Assembly (NCBI GenBank): GCA_951812775.1
Contig: OX638326.1
Span: 2,058,335-2,122,334 of the forward strand
Length of the DNA: 64,000 bases
Source: an uncultured Alphaproteobacteria bacterium
GTDB lineage: Bacteria > Pseudomonadota > Alphaproteobacteria > MPNO01 > UBA2964
Reading direction: 5' to 3'
Positions 1 to 8,900 of the stretch are shown piece after piece. Made by a program: the position numbers and the translations under genes. Within the stretch, counting starts at the first letter, position 1; each line of letters starts with the position of its first letter. The notes below the pieces were generated by a model. The model searched no databases. It had not been told where the DNA came from and saw only the letters and a list, made by a program, of their open reading frames with translations.

Positions 1-2234
1 TCCAACTTGTTGCCATCGACAGTTGTCACTTTTCCATACCCAAACTTTTGGTGAAACACCCGAACACCGCGCTCTATGCCACCGGCAGAAGGCAGGCTTT
101 CAACGAGTTTTGCCCGACCATCTATGACGCCTGCTTCCTTGCCCTTGCCTCTTGCCGACTGCATTCGTTGAAAGTCTGGGCCGCGACCCGCTGCCGTCCA
201 TTCCCCGGCGGCATCATCTTCAAACCCGGACGTCGCCGGGTAGCTTCCGTAAAGCCCGGCATCCGTTTCCGCCTCGACATGATCCGATGGTAATTCCTCA
301 ACGAAAAGCGATGGTATGGAAGCCTGCCACTGATTATAGATCCTTCGGTTTGCCGCAAAGCTGACATGTGCCTGTTGCCGGGCCCGCGTTAGACCGACAT
401 AGGCCAGCCTGCGCTCTTCTTCCAGTGCGGGAGCACCACCTTCATCCATTGTCCGCTGATTGGGAAACACGCCTGCTTCCCACCCCGGGAGAAAAACAGT
501 GTCAAACTCGAGACCTTTCGCGGCATGCAGGGTCATCAGGCTTACCATCTCCCCACCATCTGCCTGTCCCGCCTCCATTACCAGACTCACATGCTCGAGA
601 AATCCGGACAGGTTCTCAAATTCTTCAAGGGCGCTTACGAGTTCACGCAAATTCTCCAGACGACCCGGCGCTTCGGGCGACTTATCATTCTGCCACATCT
701 CTGTGTAACCAGATTCATCCAGAACGGTTTCGGCCAATTCAACCTGATCTACCGTTTCAGCGAGTCCCGACCAACGATCAAAATCAGCCAATAGTGACGT
801 GATGGCGCGGCGAGCTTGCGGTCGCAACTCGTCGGTACTCGCCAGCCGCCTTGCAGCTTCTGTCAATGAAATCGACTGCGCCCGGGACAGGTGATGAATG
901 GCTTGCATGGTCGCTGCGCCAATACCGCGGCGCGGTACATTGATAATCCGTTCAAAAGCGAGGCCATCATCAGGCTGATTGATCACCCGCAAATAAGCGA
1001 TGGCATCGCGAATTTCCTGTCGTTCATAGAAGCGCGGGCCACCAATAACCCGATAAGGTATCCCGACCGTAATGAAGCGCTCTTCAAACTCACGCATCTG
1101 AAAGCTGGCCCGCACGAGAACCGCGACTTGATCCAGCGAGTGACCTTTGGCCTGTAGCGCTTCTATTTCATCGGTAATGGTACGGGCTTCCGCTTCACCA
1201 TCCCATACACCGCGCACCGTAATCTTTTCCCCGGCATCCCGTTCCGTCCAAAGCGTCTTGCCGAGACGCCCCGAATTGTGGGAGATGAGAGCGGAGGCTG
1301 CGGCGAGTATTTCGGGTGTGGATCGGTAGTTTTGCTCAAGCCGAAAAACCTCTGCGCCGGGAAAATCTTCCTCAAACCTGAGGATGTTGCCCACTTCCGC
1401 GCCGCGCCAGCTATAAATCGACTGATCATCATCGCCAACACAGCAAATATTTCTATTGGTTTGTGCAAGCAACCGTAGCCATAGATATTGCGCGACATTG
1501 GTATCCTGATACTCGTCCACCAGCACATATTTAAATCTGCGTTGATATTCAGCGAGGATCGTCTCATCGCGCGTAAACAGCGTGAGATTGTGGAGCATTA
1601 GGTCGCCAAAATCACAGGCGTTAAGCGTAATCAGGCGTTGTTGATAGTCCTTGTACAGTTCAAGCGCCTTGCCACCTGCGAATTCACCGACATCCGATGA
1701 AGAGACCTTTTCGGGAACCAGCCCACGATCTTTCCAGCGCTGAATGATCGCCAACAGCGCCCGCGCCGGCCATTTACTATGATCAATATCGTTGGCTTCC
1801 AGAATCTGCTTGAGAAGCCGCATCTGATCGTCTGAATCCAGAATTGTGAAATTAGACTTGAGGCCGATGATCTCGGCATGGCGCCGCAAAATTCGGGCCG
1901 CCACCGAATGAAAGGTTCCAATCCATAAATCTTCCGCAACAGGTCCAACAAGTTGGGCAACCCGTTCACGCATTTCCCGCGCTGCTTTATTGGTAAAGGT
2001 CACTGCCAATAATTGTCCGGGAAATGCTTTTCGCATCACCAGAATATGGGCGAGGCGCGTTGTCAGGACACGTGTCTTACCCGTCCCCGCGCCCGCAAGA
2101 ACCAGCACAGGACCGTCCACAGCCTCAACGGCGCCTCGTTGGACCGAATTTAACGCTGCCAGATAGGGCGGCGCGTTTTGCGAGGCCGGTGTTGGCGCAG
2201 TGCCCTGCGGTGATGTTTCAGCGATATCAGACAT
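1..2234 (-). CDS. uvrD: DNA helicase II, UvrD/PcrA family (3' end off the window)
   Basis: ATP-dependent 3'-5' superfamily 1 helicase of nucleotide excision repair, mismatch repair and replication fork maintenance. The frame is open for 744 codons from ATG 2234 down to base 1 and has no stop, so the C-terminus lies outside the window. Visible motifs are Walker A AGAGTGKT (about residues 48-55), motif II DEYQDTN, DDDQSIYSWRGA, QNYRSTPEIL, the late motif VSLMTLHAAKGLEFD and LAYVGLTRAR. The last residues (GVRVFHQKFGYGKV) are the start of the small PcrA/UvrD C-terminal beta domain, so only some tens of residues should be missing. The reading frame is intact, in contrast to several neighbours. Confidence 0.96.
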   Translation of the reverse strand, partial: MSDIAETSPQGTAPTPASQNAPPYLAALNSVQRGAVEAVDGPVLVLAGAGTGKTRVLTTRLAHILVMRKAFPGQLLAVTFTNKAAREMRERVAQLVGPVAEDLWIGTFHSVAARILRRHAEIIGLKSNFTILDSDDQMRLLKQILEANDIDHSKWPARALLAIIQRWKDRGLVPEKVSSSDVGEFAGGKALELYKDYQQRLITLNACDFGDLMLHNLTLFTRDETILAEYQRRFKYVLVDEYQDTNVAQYLWLRLLAQTNRNICCVGDDDQSIYSWRGAEVGNILRFEEDFPGAEVFRLEQNYRSTPEILAAASALISHNSGRLGKTLWTERDAGEKITVRGVWDGEAEARTITDEIEALQAKGHSLDQVAVLVRASFQMREFEERFITVGIPYRVIGGPRFYERQEIRDAIAYLRVINQPDDGLAFERIINVPRRGIGAATMQAIHHLSRAQSISLTEAARRLASTDELRPQARRAITSLLADFDRWSGLAETVDQVELAETVLDESGYTEMWQNDKSPEAPGRLENLRELVSALEEFENLSGFLEHVSLVMEAGQADGGEMVSLMTLHAAKGLEFDTVFLPGWEAGVFPNQRTMDEGGAPALEEERRLAYVGLTRARQQAHVSFAANRRIYNQWQASIPSLFVEELPSDHVEAETDAGLYGSYPATSGFEDDAAGEWTAAGRGPDFQRMQSARGKGKEAGVIDGRAKLVESLPSAGGIERGVRVFHQKFGYGKVTTVDGNKL

Positions 2235-2348
2235 GAGAACCCACAGTATATCAGCGACTGATACACCTCGGCGATTGCAGAATCGCGTTTTTTGATTCGA
2301 TTTCGTGAATTTCTTGGTCGTGTAAATGTGATTACAGGCCCGTTTTAG

Positions 2349-2906
2349 GCGATTGCCCTCCAATCACATCACGCTATATCGTTTGGTGCTGCTCTATTTT
2401 CCTCTAAAGGCAAACTCGTTGGTATCGGATCCCTAATTGTTGCAGATGCTGTAGAACCAGGTCACGCGACGCATGGCAACATGTTCGTCCCAATTGATCA
2501 ACTTAAGCCCATCCTGGGTGATTTGCTGGAAAAAGGCCGCGCTGCCGGACCCTATAGACCGTGGCTTGGCCTTTACGCACAGGAAATTCAGGGCCGCCTG
2601 TTCGTTTCCCGACTTGCCCGTGGAGGACCGGCGCAAACAGCCGGTATTAAACAGGGCGATCTCGTTGTTGGGGTTGGCAGTGAACCGGTCACCAGCCTGA
2701 TCGAGTATTATCGGCGGATTTGGAAACTGGGAAACGCTGGCGTTTCCGTACCGTTGGACATCCTGCAGGGCGCAAAAGTACGGTCCATTTCGATCAAGTC
2801 CAGTGATCGCTACAAATGGCTCAAGCTCGACCACAGCTATTGGATTAAAGCGCACCGTGTTCTTCTTCGCGGGCACGCACAATGGCGTTGTTATACGCCA
2901 GCATGA
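2349..2906 (+). pseudogene. 5'-truncated trypsin-like (S1C/HtrA-type) serine protease remnant with PDZ domain
   Basis: The frame is open only from 2349, just after a TAG at 2346. Its first residues (GAALFSSKGKLVGIGSLIV, then NMFVPIDQLKPIL) match the end of the S1C protease barrel; they are followed by a PDZ domain (WLGLYAQEI, LVVGVGSEPVTS). The N-terminal barrel with the His-Asp-Ser triad is missing, and the first ATG in frame is at 2481, inside the domain. The family usually ends shortly after a DRYxWLKL-type segment, which is seen at about 2805-2835. Here no stop follows, and the frame runs about 60 bases into the 3' end of the convergent ClC gene. I read it as a gene relic that has lost both its 5' part and its stop codon. 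Confidence 0.7.
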
Positions 2907-4638
2907 CTTCAACCTCATGGACGACGCCAATCATCTGCATGCTATCCGTGTTTTCAACCACGGCAATATGTTCTTCATGAACATCTTCCATGAGCTTAAT
3001 AGCAACTTCGAGATCAGTCTCGCGCATGAGGACCGGAGGGTCTGACCTCGTAACATCTGCAGCATTGACGAGACCATCCAAAGACGGATCATAGGCCGCC
3101 TCTGCGACGTCAAACAGCCCAATGGTCCCGACCAGGGCACCATTCTCGTCTAGAACAAACAATTGCGCGTTAGGGGCTTTATGAAGTTTCTCGCGAATTT
3201 CAGCGACGGGTGTATCGCGGGTAACGTTGATATAAGTCGTCGTCATGACGTCGCCGATATGAACCTCCGCGAGAAATCCGGTCTCTCGCCCTCGGTTCAC
3301 ATTCACACCGCGCCGTTGCAACTGCCAGGCAAAGAAAGAGCCGCCAAAGGCCTGCTGGGTAATCACAGATGCGATCACCACAGCAACCATCACGGCAATA
3401 ATAAACGAGTAATTGTTGGCCCCCGTCAGTTCGAAAACGATCAATATCGTCGACAGTGGCGCCCCCAATACGGCGCCGGCCACGGCCCCCATACCAACAA
3501 GCGTATAGGCACTATGTCCCGAAGACAGATGTGGGAAGGCCTCGGTTGCAATGATACCGAACGCACCGCCAAGCATCGCGCCGAGAAAGAGTGACGGGCT
3601 GAAGACGCCGCCGGCGAATCCGGAGCCCAAACTTATGGCCACAGCAGCGGTTTTCGCTGCCAACAAGGCCAAAAGCAGCTCCAACGCAATCTGTTCCTTC
3701 ATCGCAGCATCAGTTGCGCCGTAGCCAACGCCCAACACCTGTGGAAAGGCCAGTGCAATAATTCCAATGAGAAGGCCGCCAACTGCGGGGTGTAACCAGC
3801 GCGGTAGTGGCATTTTCTCCGACATATCCTGCGCAAAAATAATACTGCGCATCAAAATGATGGCGACGAGCGCGCTGACAACGCCGAGCAAGGCAAAGGC
3901 AGGAAACTCAAGGTAGGATATGATCGAGTGACTGGGGGCGACGAAGGCAGAGAAATCGCCAAAATGCCCTCGCGAAATAATGGTTCCGGTTACAGATGCC
4001 AACGCAATGGGGGCCAGAGCCGACAGCGCGTAATGTCCAATAATCACCTCCAAGGCAAAAATCGTTCCAGCGATCGGTGCGTTAAACGAAGCCGAGATGG
4101 CTGCCGCCGCGCCGCAGCCAAGCAAGTTAATCGTGATTATCCGACTAACGCCGAGTCGACGCGAAATCCACGAAGACAGTCCCGCCCCGAGATGTACAAC
4201 GGGTCCTTCCCGACCAACCGACCCGCCAACGCCAATGGACGCCGCGCTAACGACAGCAGCACCCATCGTCGATTTGATATCCATCCGCCCGGAATGCAGC
4301 GTGATGCCTTCCATGACATCCGCGACGCCACGCGGCCTACCACCGGGCATAAAGAAATGAATGAACAGACCAATAAAAAGCCCCCCTATTGTTGGGACGG
4401 CAATGACCTGCCAGGCAGGAAGATTTTGCGCGTGGGTATAGAGGGTCTCGGCAAAGGTGCCAAAGGATAGGCCCTGTACCAATCGATAAAGGTACCCAAA
4501 ACCGATGGCGCCATACGCCGCAACGGCACCCATGATGATGGCAAGAACCAGCAAAACGAGCTGGTCGTTGCGCAGGAACCGGCGCATTCCTTCTAATATG
4601 CGTCCTCGTGATTCATCACGACTGGACAACAAGCTCAC
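2845..4638 (-). CDS. ClC family chloride channel/antiporter with C-terminal CBS pair
   Basis: Polytopic inner-membrane ClC protein, 597 residues, starting at GTG 4638 after a GGAG. The second signature GREGPVVHLGA (residues 142-152) contains the gating glutamate (E144), and the GSGFAGGVFSPSLFLGA loop contains the third anion-binding motif. The first motif (usually GSGIP) is replaced by PRGVADVM, as in many bacterial ClC proteins that carry CBS domains. Two CBS domains follow at about residues 460-517 and 523-580 and probably sense nucleotides. Whether it is a channel or a Cl-/H+ exchanger cannot be settled by reading; I did not find an unambiguous proton glutamate. The 3' end overlaps the protease relic on the other strand. 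Confidence 0.93.
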   Translation of the reverse strand: MSLLSSRDESRGRILEGMRRFLRNDQLVLLVLAIIMGAVAAYGAIGFGYLYRLVQGLSFGTFAETLYTHAQNLPAWQVIAVPTIGGLFIGLFIHFFMPGGRPRGVADVMEGITLHSGRMDIKSTMGAAVVSAASIGVGGSVGREGPVVHLGAGLSSWISRRLGVSRIITINLLGCGAAAAISASFNAPIAGTIFALEVIIGHYALSALAPIALASVTGTIISRGHFGDFSAFVAPSHSIISYLEFPAFALLGVVSALVAIILMRSIIFAQDMSEKMPLPRWLHPAVGGLLIGIIALAFPQVLGVGYGATDAAMKEQIALELLLALLAAKTAAVAISLGSGFAGGVFSPSLFLGAMLGGAFGIIATEAFPHLSSGHSAYTLVGMGAVAGAVLGAPLSTILIVFELTGANNYSFIIAVMVAVVIASVITQQAFGGSFFAWQLQRRGVNVNRGRETGFLAEVHIGDVMTTTYINVTRDTPVAEIREKLHKAPNAQLFVLDENGALVGTIGLFDVAEAAYDPSLDGLVNAADVTRSDPPVLMRETDLEVAIKLMEDVHEEHIAVVENTDSMQMIGVVHEVEVMLAYNNAIVRAREEEHGAL

Positions 4639-4791
4639 TACACACTCCAGCGTTCGACTATGCGCATTCTACGCCACCTCTAGGCTAGCTCGCAGAAACA
4701 TAACGGAAAAGCGCAAACTTTCCATTATTGAAATGCTTCGATAAACGCCAGGCTCACCAGATGAAGTTTTCCTAAATTTGCAGGAGAAATT

Positions 4792-4839
4792 ATGGCCATC
4801 ACATTGCCGCCAGAATTCGAAGAACGGCTCGCTTCATAG
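4792..4839 (+). other. 15-residue mini-ORF with a strong ribosome binding site
   Basis: An AGGAGA eight bases before ATG 4792 introduces MAITLPPEFEERLAS and then TAG. The opening resembles the first strand of ribbon-helix-helix antitoxins (ParD-like, TLPPELExRL), but everything after residue 15 is missing. It may be an antitoxin stub or a chance ORF. It sits alone between the ClC gene and the 3' end of the thioesterase gene. Confidence 0.3.
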
Positions 4840-4845
4840 GCCCGA

Positions 4846-5337
4846 CTATTTCAACCTCAGCTCTGGAACTTTAATCACCCGTCCCAAGTTCTCGATTGTC
4901 GGCAAGGTGGCGTGCGCGTCCAGTAGATCAGAAAGAGGGCCCAGCTTTTCAGGCGGCATCGGTGCAACGCGTCTGGTTGCTAAGTCTACATGCAATGACA
5001 GGAATTCGCAGGTCGCCGCCAGATAACCGTCAGCAGCGTGATACATCTCGTGATAATGATGCAAGCGTTTATCATCAAAACCGACAAGCCGCGTTTCACA
5101 GCGTACTTCATCGCCCTCAACCACTTCCTTGATGTAGGTGATGTGATGCTCAACCGCGAACGTGCTGCCGGTGGTCTCATCTCGGTAGTCGCGACCAAGC
5201 CCGACATATGAAAAGAAAGCGTCAACCGCGTGATCAAACACCAACGTATAATAAGCGACATTCATATGCCGATTATAATCAGTCCATTCCGGCAGGATTG
5301 TCTCCTCCCATAGTCTCAAAGGTGCAGGATGTGCCAT
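4846..5337 (-). CDS. Hot-dog fold acyl-CoA thioesterase
   Basis: 163-residue thioesterase of the 4-hydroxybenzoyl-CoA thioesterase type, hydrolysing an acyl-CoA in the cytoplasm. The active-site region WTDYNRHMNVAYYTLVFDHA (about residues 17-36) has the Asp and the long hot-dog helix, and HHITYIKEVVEGDEV forms the central strand. This sequence type (ETILPEWTDYN) is known from carnitine/betaine degradation clusters, where it acts on betainyl-CoA, but no carnitine genes are seen here, so the substrate is open. It starts 12 bases after the stop of the acyl-CoA synthetase gene, so the two are probably cotranscribed and may act on the same acyl-CoA. Confidence 0.82.
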   Translation of the reverse strand: MAHPAPLRLWEETILPEWTDYNRHMNVAYYTLVFDHAVDAFFSYVGLGRDYRDETTGSTFAVEHHITYIKEVVEGDEVRCETRLVGFDDKRLHHYHEMYHAADGYLAATCEFLSLHVDLATRRVAPMPPEKLGPLSDLLDAHATLPTIENLGRVIKVPELRLK

Positions 5338-5349
5338 CGCGCTTTCGCC

Positions 5350-6747
5350 TCAGCCCTTCGCCAACCCTTTGCGACATTGGGTCATGATGTCCAGGACCTT
5401 AAACGGGTCTTCAATCCGCGGAAATGTCGGCACTCCCTTTGGTTCCAGAAAGGCCTTGGCGGCAGCGTTGCTATTCTCATCTCCTGAAAAGGAGACATAA
5501 ATCGGTTTGTCGGGAAATCTCTTTTTCTGATCAACAATGAAATCCAGCTTCATCTCTCCCAGCTCGTCCGCAAGAATTAAAATCGTGACGATGGAATCTA
5601 CATTGGGATCCTTCAACAAGGCGGTCATCGCCTCGCGCCAGGCAAACTCCATTCCATTGACCGTCGCAGAAGGAAAAACATCAACCGGATTCGTGATGTT
5701 GATAAATGGCGGGCTGATTTCTCCAAGCCGTTTCTGTGTCTTTGAAGTTACCTTGGCAAATTCCAACCCCGTGCGCTGCTTACAGATATCCAAGATGTGG
5801 ACAATAAAAGCGCCCGAAGGCGAAACAAATCCGACGCGATTGCCGGCGGGAACAGGCATCATCGCCGCCGCCTTTGCGGCAGTGAACAGGTGGGTAAATT
5901 CATCAATGCGGACGACACCAGCCTGTTTCAACGCGCCATCAAGAATATTGTCATCCGACCCTAGCGACGCCGTGTGCGACATCGCCGCCTTTGCTCCATC
6001 TTCGGTAGCGCCACCTTTGAGCATGACGACGGGTTTCTTCTTAGTAACCTTGCGGGCAATTTTCAGGAATTCCTGTGGCCGGCGAAGGCTTTCCAAATAA
6101 ACAAAGATGGCGCCGGTCTCAGGATCGTCAGCCAGAAATTCCAGAATATCCGCCTCATCAATATCCACTGCGTTGCCGAGACCGATACAACGTGCGACGC
6201 CGTAATGTTCACCCGACATGATGGAGCGCATCATCGCACCAGTGAAATTACCGGTTTGCGCAATATAGGAAATCGGACCCTTCGGTATGTCTCCTAGTGG
6301 AAAAAAACTGGATGTAAAATTCGCCGGGGTTGAAATATGCCCGGCGGTATTGGGCCCAAGGACCCGAACACCTGTCCGCTCGATGACCTCTTTTAACTCT
6401 GCTTGAAGATCTTCACCGGCATGATCCACTTCCGCAAAACCACCTGCCGCCAATACGACGGATTGAATACCTCGCTCAGCGCAATCGGCAATTGCCTGTG
6501 GCGTTTGCGCCGCGGGCAACATAACGATCCCCATATCCACGCCCTTTGGAAGATCGGAAATAGTCTCCGAAACCGCAAAACCACATATTTCTCCGCCGCG
6601 TGGGTTTACCGGATGAATCTTGCCCTTAAACCCGTTGGCAACAAGATTTTCAATAACCGTACGTCCGGGTTTACCGGGCGTCGCGGAAGCCCCCACCACT
6701 GCGACCGAGCGGGGGGCGAAGAAAGACGCAAGTTTTGATTTAGACAC
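5350..6747 (-). CDS. Acyl-CoA synthetase (NDP-forming), CoA-binding/ligase half
   Basis: 465-residue protein of the ADP-forming acetyl-CoA synthetase/succinyl-CoA ligase type, which makes or uses an acyl-CoA with a nucleoside di/triphosphate. An N-terminal CoA-binding Rossmann domain (FFAPRSVAVVGASATPGKPG, then HPVNPRGGEICG) precedes two flavodoxin-like ligase domains. MSHTASLGSDD contains the expected catalytic histidine. I chose GTG 6747 because homology begins there (SKSKLASFFAPRS); the frame stays open to 7059, but that part runs antisense through the divergent hydrolase gene and looks non-coding. The ATP-grasp beta domain, fused in many homologues, is absent and no separate beta subunit gene is in the window. 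Confidence 0.85.
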   Translation of the reverse strand: MSKSKLASFFAPRSVAVVGASATPGKPGRTVIENLVANGFKGKIHPVNPRGGEICGFAVSETISDLPKGVDMGIVMLPAAQTPQAIADCAERGIQSVVLAAGGFAEVDHAGEDLQAELKEVIERTGVRVLGPNTAGHISTPANFTSSFFPLGDIPKGPISYIAQTGNFTGAMMRSIMSGEHYGVARCIGLGNAVDIDEADILEFLADDPETGAIFVYLESLRRPQEFLKIARKVTKKKPVVMLKGGATEDGAKAAMSHTASLGSDDNILDGALKQAGVVRIDEFTHLFTAAKAAAMMPVPAGNRVGFVSPSGAFIVHILDICKQRTGLEFAKVTSKTQKRLGEISPPFINITNPVDVFPSATVNGMEFAWREAMTALLKDPNVDSIVTILILADELGEMKLDFIVDQKKRFPDKPIYVSFSGDENSNAAAKAFLEPKGVPTFPRIEDPFKVLDIMTQCRKGLAKG

Positions 6748-6846
6748 AAAGGAACCTGTTTTAGAATTTCGCCGCGGAGCATAGCGAATTCGTCGAAAGC
6801 GCGATAGGCTTATGCAAATCCATCGATAGAGCACGAGGTATAGAGA

Positions 6847-7569
6847 ATGTCGTATGAAGTCGTCACTCTGGACGTACAGGGCAGCGCTATGGATTGTCTT
6901 GTCTTTAAACCGGAAGGAAGCGGCCCGTTTCCTGGCGTCATCGCTGCCCAACATATCCCCAATGCCCATGACGGGTTGGAAGCCGACCCTTTTACGATCG
7001 ACATAGGCGACAAGTTCGCGGCAAAAGGATATGCCTGTGTCATCCCCTTCATTTTCCACTGGTGGCCAGCCGGTACCGATCTGGCGATAAAACGCGAGGA
7101 ATGGGACGATGCAAAGACCGTTGCGGATCTTGATGCAGCATTTGGCTTACTTACCAATATTGATGGAATCGACACGGACCGAATTGCCATCATGGGCCAT
7201 TGTTGGGGTGGACGTATGTCCTGGCTAGGCGCCTGTCACAATCCGCAATACAAGGTTTTGGGCACGCTCTATGGTGGGCGTATCAAGGTTGGCATGGGTG
7301 AGGGTAACCCATCGCCGATCGATCTTGTGAACAAGATGAACTGTTCCGTCATCGGAATTTTTGGCAAAGAGGATCAAAACCCCTCTCAGGAAGATGTTGC
7401 GGATCTCGATACAGCGCTCTCCGCCGCGGGGATCGAACACGAGTTCCACAGCTATGATGGCGCCGGCCACGGATTTCAGGACTTTGTTTCGGAAGACCGA
7501 TACCGCCCCGAAGCGACGGAGGATTCATGGGCAAAACTGTTTGCCTATTTTGACGCTCGCCTGCAATAG
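6847..7569 (+). CDS. Dienelactone hydrolase family protein
   Basis: 240-residue alpha/beta hydrolase of the carboxymethylenebutenolidase family. The nucleophile elbow is GHCWGG with Cys119, replacing serine as is normal for this family. The other triad members are probably the Asp in FGKEDQNPS and the His in GAGHGFQDF. The family opens lactone or ester rings, for example dienelactone in chloroaromatic breakdown, but many members have unknown substrates. Its start is 99 bases from the divergent acyl-CoA synthetase start. It ends in TAG just before the TPP riboswitch, so it lies outside that operon. No signal peptide is seen. Confidence 0.9.
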   Translation: MSYEVVTLDVQGSAMDCLVFKPEGSGPFPGVIAAQHIPNAHDGLEADPFTIDIGDKFAAKGYACVIPFIFHWWPAGTDLAIKREEWDDAKTVADLDAAFGLLTNIDGIDTDRIAIMGHCWGGRMSWLGACHNPQYKVLGTLYGGRIKVGMGEGNPSPIDLVNKMNCSVIGIFGKEDQNPSQEDVADLDTALSAAGIEHEFHSYDGAGHGFQDFVSEDRYRPEATEDSWAKLFAYFDARLQ

Positions 7570-7622
7570 GTCATACAGGGTCCGCTTGACCTTCAATCAG
7601 TGTCAGCCATAATAATTACCTG

Positions 7623-7731
7623 TTCCCAGGGGAGCCTCGCTGGGAGGCTGAGATCCCGCCGGTATTGCCGTCATAAGCAATACAATGCGGAGACCCTTCG
7701 AACCTGATCCGGGTTATGCCGGCGTAGGGAA
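7623..7731 (+). promoter_or_regulatory. TPP riboswitch (thi-box)
   Basis: The aptamer core is explicit: GGGGAGCC, then GGCTGAGATCCCGCC near 7646, then GACCCTTCGAACCTGATCCG and GGGTTATGCCGGCGTAGGGA across 7692-7730. The closing P1 stem is TTCCC (7623-7627) with GGGAA (7727-7731). A variable P3 hairpin is formed by GTATTGC and GCAATAC. It is on the plus strand, 85 bases before the GTG of the luxE-like gene, and nothing else lies between. After the aptamer, AAGGGAT can pair with ATCCCCTT, but there is no T-tract, so control of translation rather than termination is likelier. TPP riboswitches normally switch genes off when thiamine diphosphate is plentiful. Confidence 0.96.
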
Positions 7732-7816
7732 AGGGATATCGCGCAACATTCATCCCCTTCTCCGCATACCGGTTTTCTGAGTCAGTACGTCGATTACTGT
7801 ATGAAGGTGGTGTTTC

Positions 7817-8896
7817 GTGACCGAGGCGCAGATTATTGAGACTTTGCTGGAATTTATCGCTGCCGATAGCGCTGGCGAGAACGAATTCAACGCGTTCGCG
7901 TTACAGATATTTGCCTATCAATTTGAAAATAATGCACCCTATCAACGCTTTTGCCGCCAGCGCGAAAAAACACCACGTACGGTTCATTCCTGGCAAGCTA
8001 TCCCTGCGGTTCCCATCAACGGATACAAATATCTAACTCTTACCTGCTGCGACCCAGAAGTTGCTGAACGCGTTTTCATGACCAGTGGGACCACAAAAGA
8101 CGGCGTCCGAGGCAAATGCCACCATCCGACCCTGGAGGTATATGACGCTTCAATGACCACAGCCTTCCGGCAACGATTTATGCAGGACCACGACACCATA
8201 CGGATGGGCATATTATTTCCGACGGAACAGGCGATGCCCAACTCTTCTTTGGCACACTATCTGGCGTTGGCGCTCAGTGAATTTGGATCGGAGGGTAGCC
8301 GCTACCTCCTGACTGATGATGGGCTGGACATCGAACAACTCTTCTCTGAGTTGGACCGAGCGGTGCAAACAGGTGAACCCTATGCTCTCCTTGGGGCAAG
8401 CTTTAGCTTTGTGCACATCATGGACGAGATGGAACGTCTTGGGAAATCAGTAAATCTACCCCAAGGCAGCAGGATTCTCGATACAGGTGGGTTTAAAGGG
8501 CAGTCCCGCGAACTGGAACTCGACGAGTTCTACGATCTACTTCAAGCCCGCTTTGGGGTTCCCCGGGATCAATGCATCAATATGTATGGCATGACCGAGC
8601 TTAGCACCGAGTTCTATGATTGGGGAAACTCAACCTGTCCCTCCGTTAAATCCGGCCCGCACTGGATACGCAGCCGGATCGTCAATCCATTGACCGGCCT
8701 AGAGCTCCCGAAAGGAGAAATGGGTGTTCTCGTCCATTGTGATCTGGCCCATTTCAATTGTGTCTCTTCAATCCTGACCGAAGATGCCGGCATTGAGGTC
8801 GACAATGGATTCCTGTTACTGGGGCGCGCGGAAGGCGCCGAAGCAAAGGGGTGTTCGATGGCGGTCGACGAGTTCCTGAAGGCGGCACAAGGATAA
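7817..8896 (+). CDS. LuxE-like acyl-protein synthetase under TPP riboswitch control
   Basis: 359 residues from a GTG start preceded by AAGGTGGT. LuxE enzymes activate a carboxylic acid with ATP to acyl-AMP and move it to a C-terminal cysteine, from which it passes to LuxC. Visible are the adenylate-forming loop MTSGTTKDGVRGK, the YGMTELSTEFYDW motif typical of the ANL superfamily, and a C-terminal AKGCSMAVDE whose Cys346 corresponds to the acyl-accepting cysteine of LuxE. The next gene starts four bases after its stop and encodes the matching LuxC-type reductase. No luciferase genes are nearby, so light production is not the role. The riboswitch points to a thiamine-related acid as substrate (inference). 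Confidence 0.88.
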   Translation: MTEAQIIETLLEFIAADSAGENEFNAFALQIFAYQFENNAPYQRFCRQREKTPRTVHSWQAIPAVPINGYKYLTLTCCDPEVAERVFMTSGTTKDGVRGKCHHPTLEVYDASMTTAFRQRFMQDHDTIRMGILFPTEQAMPNSSLAHYLALALSEFGSEGSRYLLTDDGLDIEQLFSELDRAVQTGEPYALLGASFSFVHIMDEMERLGKSVNLPQGSRILDTGGFKGQSRELELDEFYDLLQARFGVPRDQCINMYGMTELSTEFYDWGNSTCPSVKSGPHWIRSRIVNPLTGLELPKGEMGVLVHCDLAHFNCVSSILTEDAGIEVDNGFLLLGRAEGAEAKGCSMAVDEFLKAAQG

Positions 8897-8900
8897 TCAG

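Noticed and set aside
6748-7059. N-terminal extension of 104 residues on the acyl-CoA synthetase
   Set aside because: It runs antisense through the divergent dienelactone hydrolase gene, has no family resemblance, and a GTG start with correct domain boundary exists at 6747.
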